Shown piece after piece: positions 1 through 5,020 of a stretch of 5,324 bases of DNA; position 1 is the first letter of the stretch; each line of letters starts with the position of its first letter. A program made the position numbers and the translations under genes. A model generated the notes under the pieces. The model was given only the letters and a program-made list of their open reading frames with translations. It ran no database searches and had not been told where the DNA came from. Source of the stretch: Thermoproteota archaeon (lineage in GTDB: Archaea > Thermoproteota > EX4484-205 > JAAOZP01); the NCBI GenBank assembly GCA_025059435.1, contig JANXDK010000041.1, positions 1 through 5,324 on the forward strand. The letters run 5' to 3'.

Positions 1-27
1 TTCCTTAATTGAAAATAATGATATCAT
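1..27 (-). CDS. Possible 5' end of a divergent gene (only nine codons visible)
   Basis: An ATG on the minus strand at 27-25 opens a frame that stays open to the window edge (MISLFSIKE). What supports it is the promoter-like sequence upstream: a purine-rich stretch followed by TAAATATG centred near 54, about 27 bases before the ATG, which is the spacing of an archaeal leaderless start. Nine codons are far too few to suggest a product. The same bases could equally be plain intergenic DNA or belong to a gene starting outside the window. Confidence 0.25.
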
Positions 28-49
28 CCTAAGCCTTGATGGAACAAGA

Positions 50-62
50 CATATTTACTTCT
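50..62 (-). promoter_or_regulatory. Candidate BRE/TATA for a minus-strand gene starting at 27
   Basis: Read on the minus strand, this segment is AGAAGTAAATATG. It has a purine-rich BRE-like half followed by an AT-only TATA-like half centred near 54. The distance to the ATG at 27 is about 27 bases, so a transcript would start at or next to the start codon. The match is by eye, and short AT-rich boxes occur by chance in a genome of this composition. Confidence 0.25.
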
Positions 63-70
63 TAATTATT
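61..70 (+). promoter_or_regulatory. Candidate TATA box of nucS
   Basis: The segment CTTAATTATT is centred near 66, about 24 bases before the nucS ATG at 90, which fits a leaderless or nearly leaderless archaeal transcript. No Shine-Dalgarno-like sequence precedes the ATG, in agreement with that. The upstream BRE position (about 55-61) is pyrimidine-rich rather than purine-rich, so the match is weak. Confidence 0.25.
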
Positions 71-89
71 AGAATCACAGTTTTATGGT

Positions 90-848
90 ATGACGAGTAT
101 GTTGAGCCTAAGGGATGCTGCCGAGCTTGTCAGGGAAGCTCTTGGTATGAGGAAGTTCATAGCCATGATTTGTATGTGCGAAGCCCAGTACATGGGGAGG
201 GCAAGGTCCTTCTTGAATAAGGGCGAGAGGCTAATCGTAATAAAAGAAGATACGTCTTTCCTAATACATAGGGCTACTGAGCTTGAACCAGTAAACTGGC
301 AACCACCCCCTAATCGTATTAGCGTCAGCCTAGGAGAAGATTATTTGGCTCTTACCGTTAAGAGAATAAGGAAACCTGAGAAAATTATGGTTAAGGTTTA
401 CGGTTTCAAAAGCTTTTTCTCGGATAAGCTTAGTGATAATGGGAGTTTTCACATGTATTTGAGCGAGAAGGATATTTCTGAAAATATTCGAAAACACCCT
501 GAGCTTATTGAAGATGGTTTCCGTATAATTTCAACGGAATACAGGGAGAAAGTAGGAATTATAGACGTTTTAGGCATCGACGCCAGGGGCAGGAGGACAA
601 TAGTCGAAATAAAGAAGGATAAGGCAGGGAAGGATGCTGTAAGGCAGGTTTTAAGATATGTCCAAGAGACTGGGAAAGGAGTTAGAACCATACTTCTCTC
701 ACCCCATATAACTCCTGAAGCAGAGAAAATGTTAAGGAAGAGCGGTATTGAATATAAGAGGATAAGCATGTTCGAGCTTTCAAGAATAATTACACACTGG
801 CAACGTAGCGAAAGCAGTATAACCAGTTTTTTAAAAGAAGAATCGTGA
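90..848 (+). CDS. nucS: Endonuclease NucS/EndoMS (mismatch-specific nuclease), 252 aa
   Basis: This family cuts both strands at mismatched base pairs and provides mismatch repair in many archaea and actinobacteria that lack MutS/MutL; it works in the cytosol with the PCNA clamp. The N-terminal dimerisation/DNA-binding domain is seen in GRARS (36-40) and HRATELEPVNWQPP (60-73). The C-terminal RecB-like nuclease domain carries the core in order: the helix ISENIRKHPELI (129-140), D159 in IIDVLG, E173 and K175 in VEIKK, and Q186/Y190 in VRQVLRYV. The spacing of D159, E173 and K175 agrees closely with the catalytic D/E/K described for Pyrococcus abyssi NucS. Length is normal for the family. A stop at 63-65 and the lack of other ATG, GTG or TTG codons after it make 90 the earliest start; ATG at 99 is the alternative. 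The tail has a PIP-box-like ESSITSFL (241-248). The gene converges on the PGI/PMI gene with six bases between the stops. Confidence 0.95.
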   Translation: MTSMLSLRDAAELVREALGMRKFIAMICMCEAQYMGRARSFLNKGERLIVIKEDTSFLIHRATELEPVNWQPPPNRISVSLGEDYLALTVKRIRKPEKIMVKVYGFKSFFSDKLSDNGSFHMYLSEKDISENIRKHPELIEDGFRIISTEYREKVGIIDVLGIDARGRRTIVEIKKDKAGKDAVRQVLRYVQETGKGVRTILLSPHITPEAEKMLRKSGIEYKRISMFELSRIITHWQRSESSITSFLKEES

Positions 849-854
849 AAAAAA
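834..854 (-). terminator. Probable T-tract terminator of the PGI/PMI gene
   Basis: On the minus strand, the TAA stop of the PGI/PMI gene is followed at once by T7 and, eight bases later, by the pyrimidine stretch TTCTTCTTTT. Archaeal RNA polymerase terminates at such T-rich runs without needing a hairpin. The signal lies mainly inside the 3' end of nucS on the opposite strand. No comparable T-run follows the nucS stop on the plus strand. Confidence 0.4.
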
Positions 855-1991
855 TTATTCACATGCTTTGCTTAGCCATTCTTCAAATGCTTCTGAATAC
901 TTAACCTTTTCTTCGCGTCTCTTCTTAAACTCGCTTATCAGAGAAACAGGAGTAGGATCAACTCTCCTAAGCATGGCAAGGTAGTAGCTAACCCAATCTC
1001 CCAAGAGAATTGCTGTAAGCATTTCCTCGATCATTGTCTCTCCAGGAGGTGTTATTACGCTTATTCCAACACCCTCCTTTTCTATTTTAGAAACCAATTC
1101 CTTAATGCTTTCTGCAATATACTTGTTTTTGAACTTGGTGTCTATGAGAACTACATAGAGGAGTTCTTTAAAATCGATTCTCTCCCAAGCTTCAATTTCA
1201 TTATGATTCAGCTCTGGAATTTGATCGCACATAGCTCGCATTTTAGCGTTTTCATTAATCTGATCCTTATACCTTAAGGCAACTGATTTAAGATGTCCTA
1301 ATGAATACACTACTGGGATTTTTCCGTAAAGTTTGATTGCCAGTTTTTTAGCAGGATTATTTTCTATTGGAGACTCTGGGGAGACAGTTTTATTGTATTG
1401 CTCAAGAAGCCAACATAGTCTCTTCACCTCAATATCTTTAATCATGGGGAAGCCGATTGCTTCGGAAACTTTAAGCAAGGGAATGAAGAGCAACGGCAAG
1501 GCAGCCCTAGGCTGATATCCTCCGGGGACTCTTAGAAACGGGATTTTTAAAATGGAGCATGCTTTTTCAAGAAGACCATTTGAAGCAATGCCGAGTATAC
1601 ATGCTCTTCTTTCATATGCTTGTTTAAAACACTCCAGGGTCTCCTCAGTATTTCCAGAATAGCTTACTGCCACGACCAAGCTATTCTCATCCACATATTT
1701 GGGCAGGTCATAATCTCTAATTACAGAGACATTTAAATTAATCATTATGTTGGAGAGATCTTTAAAAAGGTCTCCTCCTATCGCTGAACCGCCCATTCCA
1801 CACACAATTATTTCCTTAACTTTTCTATATCTATCCGGGATTTTTAGGTTTTGCGATAAGATAAAGGCATCGCTTACAAGCTTCGGAAAAGAATATATCA
1901 TTACACGCATATTTCCACAATCGATATTATTCATAGCTTTCTCATCGTCAAGTAGGCTTAGTTCTGGAAACCTGCTGCAATTATATCCCAT
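855..1991 (-). CDS. Bifunctional phosphoglucose/phosphomannose isomerase (archaeal SIS type), 378 aa
   Basis: The enzyme interconverts fructose-6-phosphate with glucose-6-phosphate and with mannose-6-phosphate, linking glycolysis/gluconeogenesis to mannose-derived glycans. It belongs to the SIS-domain PGI superfamily. The first SIS domain shows GMGGSAIGGD (65-74) and SYSGNTEET (110-118), which bind the sugar phosphate. PRAALP (161-166) and NENAK (246-250), followed by ELNHNEIEAWE (260-270), are family hallmarks; R162, E247 and H263 match the catalytic Arg, Glu and His known from the Pyrobaculum aerophilum enzyme. RRVDPTP (342-348) near the end is also conserved. At 378 residues it is longer than the roughly 300-residue Pyrobaculum form, with extra sequence at both ends, including a charged C-terminal tail. 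The ATG at 1991 is preferred because homology appears to begin at LLDD (13-16), with no start codon there, and because a TATA-like box lies 26 bases upstream. M20 and M28 are weaker options. Confidence 0.93.
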   Translation of the reverse strand: MGYNCSRFPELSLLDDEKAMNNIDCGNMRVMIYSFPKLVSDAFILSQNLKIPDRYRKVKEIIVCGMGGSAIGGDLFKDLSNIMINLNVSVIRDYDLPKYVDENSLVVAVSYSGNTEETLECFKQAYERRACILGIASNGLLEKACSILKIPFLRVPGGYQPRAALPLLFIPLLKVSEAIGFPMIKDIEVKRLCWLLEQYNKTVSPESPIENNPAKKLAIKLYGKIPVVYSLGHLKSVALRYKDQINENAKMRAMCDQIPELNHNEIEAWERIDFKELLYVVLIDTKFKNKYIAESIKELVSKIEKEGVGISVITPPGETMIEEMLTAILLGDWVSYYLAMLRRVDPTPVSLISEFKKRREEKVKYSEAFEEWLSKACE

Positions 1992-2002
1992 GGTCTCAAA
2001 CC

Positions 2003-2033
2003 GAAGAGAAGGTTTATTAAAGGTTTCTTATCA
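2003..2033. promoter_or_regulatory. Shared bidirectional promoter between the PGI/PMI and DedA genes
   Basis: The intergenic region holds TTTATTAAA (2013-2021), which reads TTTAATAAA on the other strand: a TATA-like box with dyad symmetry around one central base. Its centre (2017) is 26 bases from the PGI/PMI ATG at 1991 and 29 bases from the DedA ATG at 2046, so one box could serve both genes. Each side has a purine-rich BRE-like run on the appropriate strand: GAAGAGAAGG (2003-2012) for the plus direction and AAGAAACC (2029-2022, minus strand) for the minus direction. Neither start codon has a clear Shine-Dalgarno sequence, so both transcripts are likely leaderless or nearly so. Confidence 0.5.
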
Positions 2034-2045
2034 TTGAGCAGTAAT

Positions 2046-2702
2046 ATGCGAATTAACACTAAGCTATTTGCTTCGATAGTTGTTTTATCGATTCTAATAA
2101 TTCTCAATATTTATCCTCGTATTTTCTCACATTGGTTTATCCAAATCCAAGAAGCGGTTTTAAAGGGAGGAATATTAATATTCCTACTCGTAATGATTAT
2201 TCAATCAATTGTTTCAGCAATACCAGCCGAGGCAATACTAATCTTAGGAGGGTCTGCATTCGGCTTTGTATTATCCTCAGCGATAGGGACTATTGGACTT
2301 ATGGTGGGGGCTTTAATAAATTACCTTATAGGTTTAAGGTTTGGCAAACCTATAGTAGAGAGGTTCATCGGCAGATTGGAACTTGAAAAAGTTGAGAGGT
2401 TCTTCGATAAGCATGGTGCTAAGATGATATTCGCATTTAGATTTATACCGTGGGTTTCTTTTGACGTAGTCTCCTACTTCTCAGGAATTACTGGTATACC
2501 CGCTACAGTCTTCATGATTGCAACGTTTCTCGGAACGATACCTAGAGCATTTTTCTATAGCTATCTTGGTGAAAGAATCGGATTTGACATTGAGAAAGGC
2601 GAAACCAGTATCTTAAACTATTTGCTATTAGCAACATTTTTAATAATAATACTAATAATTGTGTTTGAGAAGCTTAATCGAAGACGCTCTGGAGAAGCTT
2701 AA
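2046..2702 (+). CDS. DedA/TVP38/TMEM64 (VTT-domain) membrane protein, 218 aa
   Basis: This is an integral membrane protein of the DedA/SNARE-associated family. Relatives are implicated in lipid flipping (for example undecaprenyl-phosphate transport in bacteria, scrambling in eukaryotes) and proton-dependent membrane homeostasis; the substrate here is unknown. Hydrophobic stretches lie at about 7-23, 41-58, 64-99, 130-148, 151-168 and 187-207, with the usual re-entrant character in the middle. Visible motifs are PAE (60-62), the glycine-rich FGF...GLRFGK block (72-101) and R132-F-I-P followed by SFDVVSYFSGITGIP (138-152), typical of the TVP38 branch. A basic tail (KLNRRRSG) follows the last helix. 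The frame is also open from a TTG at 2034 (four more residues), but that codon would be only 17 bases from the TATA box centre, so the ATG at 2046 is preferred. The 3' end overlaps the convergent Orc1/Cdc6 gene by 29 bases. Confidence 0.88.
   Translation: MRINTKLFASIVVLSILIILNIYPRIFSHWFIQIQEAVLKGGILIFLLVMIIQSIVSAIPAEAILILGGSAFGFVLSSAIGTIGLMVGALINYLIGLRFGKPIVERFIGRLELEKVERFFDKHGAKMIFAFRFIPWVSFDVVSYFSGITGIPATVFMIATFLGTIPRAFFYSYLGERIGFDIEKGETSILNYLLLATFLIIILIIVFEKLNRRRSGEA
2667..2702. repeat. Direct repeat GAGAAGCTTAA spanning the convergent gene overlap
   Basis: GAGAAGCTTAA occurs at 2667-2677 and again at 2692-2702, a 25-base period; the match extends to 13 of 14 bases if the next three are included. 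The left copy carries the Orc1/Cdc6 stop (TTA on the plus strand, 2674-2676) and the right copy carries the DedA stop (TAA, 2700-2702). Because TTAA reads as a stop on both strands, one repeat unit can close a gene in either direction. AAGCTT (Lys-Leu codons) is common nearby, so chance or codon preference may account for it. Confidence 0.5.
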
Positions 2703-3789
2703 GCGGCATACCTATTAGCGCTACTTCTCTTTGTTGTTGATTATAGTCTAATAGGCCTTCTAAGTGTAGCCTTTTCAATCTTTCGATTACGCTGCTTTCT
2801 CTTATTTTGATACCATATTCTTCGAGAAGCTTTAGACTCAGGAAAGGCTCTTCTGAAGACTCAAAGGCTGCTAGAAGCTTTTTCAAAAGCTTAGACATTT
2901 CAGGATCTTGCGAAAACATTGCCTTTAAATCTGTTGGAGAAATTACACTTTCAAGCCTATACTGTGCTTCTCTTACGTGTTCAGCAAATATTCTCTGAGA
3001 ACCCTCATAGCTCGCGTTAAGCCCGCTCATGAGTAGGAGTTCGAGGGCATACCTAGCAGAGCCGTATCCAAATCTCTCAGTCATCCTCCCTATAAGGTAT
3101 ATTGTGGGATCGTCGATAACGTTCGTATTAAAAGAAAGCTCAACTCTGTCTTTTAGTATCATAGATATCTCCTCTGCATCATATGGGGTGAAGCTCTTTC
3201 TCATTCTCAACATGAAGTGTGTAAGCCAAGAATCCTTGATCCAGCGGGAAAAATCTTGAATACCGATTAGTACGAGAATTAGCTTAACCCTGTCACCGTA
3301 TTCTTCAGATATTTTAAGAAGATCCGTAAAGAATTTGCTTCTAACTTCTCCTATGAAATCGTCGAAATCGTCGAGGACAAGAAGGAAACTGTTACCAGAT
3401 TTCTCCAGGTAATCGAATACAGCGTAGAGCAGCTCCCTGCTACTGTATCCTCTGCTAGGCATGTTTGGAAGTAGACTTAGGGCAATCATTTGAGCTAAGG
3501 TGAAATCTGAAGACGCGAATCTCGTGTTCAAATGCCTGTATTCAATCTTAATACCTTTCTCTTTACAATATTTTAAAATCTGTTCAGCCGATTTTTTAAC
3601 AGTAACTGTTTTACCAGTACCACTCGGACCGTTCAATACTATCGCTTTAATAGGCATTTTCTCTTCCAAGAAGCTGATTATAGTCCTGAAGATTTCAGCC
3701 TGATGCTCTTCTCTTCTAGGTAGCCTCTCCGGAACGTAATTTGCACTAAGCTTGTATAACGCGTCTTTTTTAAAAATCAAGTCTCTCAT
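2674..3789 (-). CDS. Diverged Orc1/Cdc6-family AAA+ ATPase (replication initiator-like), 371 aa
   Basis: Orc1/Cdc6 proteins bind archaeal origins and load the MCM helicase; many species carry diverged paralogues of less certain role. The N-terminus has the family signature YVPERLPRRE (18-27). The AAA+ core follows: Walker A GPSGTGKT (54-61), Walker B LLVLDDFDD (136-144), sensor 1 region LVLIGIQDF (172-180), FTPYDAEEI (200-208) in place of the usual F-PY-A-EL block, and sensor 2 GSARYALELL (243-252). Residues 295-371 look like a winged-helix DNA-binding domain. Two key positions differ from the family norm: Walker B is DD rather than DE, and sensor 1 has GIQD where GISND is usual, so ATP binding is likely but hydrolysis may be altered. 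The region around the canonical PRV-SSL segment is also shortened. ATG at 3789 overlaps the upstream dehydrogenase stop (ATGA); GGTG at 3804-3801 is a possible ribosome binding site. An AAA+ regulator with another DNA target is the alternative. Confidence 0.82.
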   Translation of the reverse strand: MRDLIFKKDALYKLSANYVPERLPRREEHQAEIFRTIISFLEEKMPIKAIVLNGPSGTGKTVTVKKSAEQILKYCKEKGIKIEYRHLNTRFASSDFTLAQMIALSLLPNMPSRGYSSRELLYAVFDYLEKSGNSFLLVLDDFDDFIGEVRSKFFTDLLKISEEYGDRVKLILVLIGIQDFSRWIKDSWLTHFMLRMRKSFTPYDAEEISMILKDRVELSFNTNVIDDPTIYLIGRMTERFGYGSARYALELLLMSGLNASYEGSQRIFAEHVREAQYRLESVISPTDLKAMFSQDPEMSKLLKKLLAAFESSEEPFLSLKLLEEYGIKIRESSVIERLKRLHLEGLLDYNQQQREVALIGMPLKLLQSVFD

Positions 3790-4958
3790 TTCCCAGAATA
3801 CACCAGACGCTTAGCTTCAGATAATATAGCATCACCCATTTCATTTGTTTTAGTATTCCCACCCATATCAATCGTTTTAAACCTACCATCGGCCAAAACA
3901 TTCTCAACAGCCTTCTCAATAATTTTTGAAGCTTCGAGTAAACGCTTATCCCCATATCGACTCCACAGGTGTTCAAGCATTAACGAGAAGGTTAGGATAG
4001 AAGCAATGGGGTTAGCAATATTCCTACCAGCTTTATCTGGAGCACTACCGTGTACTGGTTCGAACATCGACGTCCCCTCTGGATTTATATTCCCACTGGG
4101 TGCAAATCCTAATCCCCCCTGGATCGCAGCTCCCAAGTCCGTCAGAATATCGCCAAACATATTGGGGGCAACGATTACCTGGAAACGCTTCGGATTCAAA
4201 ACCATGTGTAGCGCCGCCGCATCGACGTACATGAATTCGCTTTCAACTCTATCCTTATACTCATCCTTCACCTTATCGACAATCTCTCTCCACAAGCCGT
4301 ATGTATCTGTAAGTACGTTAGCCTTATCTACGAAGGTTATTTTTCTCATACCTCTTTTGAAAGCGTATTCGAAAGAGAATCTTATTATCCTCTCTGCACC
4401 TTTACGCGAGATGATTCCTATTTGAAAAGCCTCACTATCTTTACTCTCAACTTCAACCCTATATTTGCTCCCCTTAGCACCGCCAGTTTTAACAGTGAAC
4501 TCGAAAACCTTAGGATAAAAAGCGTCAACTCTTCCCCCCATGTCTACGTAGAAGTCTTCAGTGTTCTCACGTATTACTACAAAGTCGATATCTCCAGGCC
4601 CAAATCCTTTAAGAGGGGTCTCCACGCCTCTTAGCAGCTTTACTGGTCGAAGGTTTACGTAAAGATCTAGAGATGAACGTAGTTTAAGCAGGATACCTTT
4701 CTCAAGTACACCAGGCTTTATCCTTGGATCTCCTACAGCTCCGAAGAATATTGCGTCGAAACCCCTAAGTTTCTCTATCGTTTCATCAGAAAGAGTTTCA
4801 CCAGTCTTAATATAGTGTTCTGCTCCATTTGGGAACTCTTCGAAGAAAACTGAAACGCTGAGGGTTTCGAGTATTGTCGTTCCTATTTTAACAGCTTCCC
4901 TGATTACCTCTGGACCAATTCCATCGCCAGGCATAAGCGCAATCCTATAAGTGCTCAA
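3786..4958 (-). CDS. Isopropylmalate/isocitrate dehydrogenase family protein, 390 aa (TTG start)
   Basis: This NAD(P)-dependent beta-decarboxylating dehydrogenase acts on a 2-hydroxy acid such as 3-isopropylmalate, isocitrate, homoisocitrate, D-malate or tartrate. Numbered from the TTG start it shows PGDGIGPEV (10-18), LLKLRSSLDLYVNLRP (90-105) with substrate-carboxylate arginines R94 and R104, RENTEDFY (130-137) with catalytic Y137, K212 in VDKANVL, D246, and the metal ligands D270 and D274 in FGDILTDLG. FEPVHGSAPDKAG (299-311) has Asp308 where NAD-specific members carry Asp. The LYVNLRPVKLLRGVETPL stretch resembles the D-malate/tartrate dehydrogenase and LeuB-like branch more than classical isocitrate dehydrogenase, so the substrate is left open. 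About 20 extra residues lie between GGR (141-143) and the QIGIISRKGAERI block (179-191). The frame is open to 5024, but a TATA/BRE pair lies inside that extension and the TTG sits just before the first conserved strand. The Orc1/Cdc6 gene follows with an ATGA overlap. Confidence 0.92.
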   Translation of the reverse strand: MSTYRIALMPGDGIGPEVIREAVKIGTTILETLSVSVFFEEFPNGAEHYIKTGETLSDETIEKLRGFDAIFFGAVGDPRIKPGVLEKGILLKLRSSLDLYVNLRPVKLLRGVETPLKGFGPGDIDFVVIRENTEDFYVDMGGRVDAFYPKVFEFTVKTGGAKGSKYRVEVESKDSEAFQIGIISRKGAERIIRFSFEYAFKRGMRKITFVDKANVLTDTYGLWREIVDKVKDEYKDRVESEFMYVDAAALHMVLNPKRFQVIVAPNMFGDILTDLGAAIQGGLGFAPSGNINPEGTSMFEPVHGSAPDKAGRNIANPIASILTFSLMLEHLWSRYGDKRLLEASKIIEKAVENVLADGRFKTIDMGGNTKTNEMGDAILSEAKRLVYSGK

Positions 4959-4982
4959 TTGTATTATCGAAACACGCCATTG

Positions 4983-4999
4983 AAAATATATATTTTTCC
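4983..4999 (-). promoter_or_regulatory. BRE/TATA promoter of the dehydrogenase-Orc1/Cdc6 operon
   Basis: On the minus strand, GGAAAA (4999-4994, BRE-like) runs straight into ATATATATTTT (4993-4983, TATA box). With the usual spacing, transcription would start near 4963, some five bases before the TTG at 4958. This is the best promoter in the window by eye. It excludes a start at 5024 for transcripts made here and suggests the dehydrogenase/Orc1 pair can be transcribed separately from the upstream DERA-like gene. No Shine-Dalgarno sequence precedes the TTG. Confidence 0.6.
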
Positions 5000-5020
5000 A
5001 TTTAAAATCAAATCTGAGAA

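Noticed and set aside
2..221. Plus-strand frame open from the window edge to about 221, possible 3' end of an upstream gene
   Set aside because: Most of it overlaps nucS in another frame, and its translation shows no recognisable family pattern; it is best taken as a chance open frame.
449..862. 137-residue minus-strand open frame opposite nucS
   Set aside because: It is antisense to the conserved nuclease domain and its hydrophobic look is what the complement of charged coding sequence gives.
2875..2892. Perfect inverted repeat with 8-base arms (AAGCTTTT / AAAAGCTT) and a 2-base spacer
   Set aside because: It lies inside the Orc1/Cdc6 gene where it encodes a Lys-Leu-rich helix; the two-base loop is too short for a stable hairpin and the symmetry follows from AAG/CTT/AAA codons.
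3770..3976. 68-residue minus-strand open frame overlapping the dehydrogenase 3' end
   Set aside because: It is out of frame with a strongly conserved enzyme and has no family features, so it is a shadow.
4180..4187. TGGAAACG, a match to the core of archaeal origin recognition boxes
   Set aside because: It is a single short match inside the dehydrogenase coding region, with no second copy, inverted partner or AT-rich unwinding region; chance is the simpler explanation.
4006..4425. 139-residue plus-strand open frame opposite the dehydrogenase
   Set aside because: It is the complement of conserved coding sequence and has no plausible promoter or domain; it is a shadow.
4978..4980. ATG on the minus strand between the TATA box and the TTG start of the dehydrogenase
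   Set aside because: It is out of frame with the dehydrogenase and reaches a stop after 11 codons.
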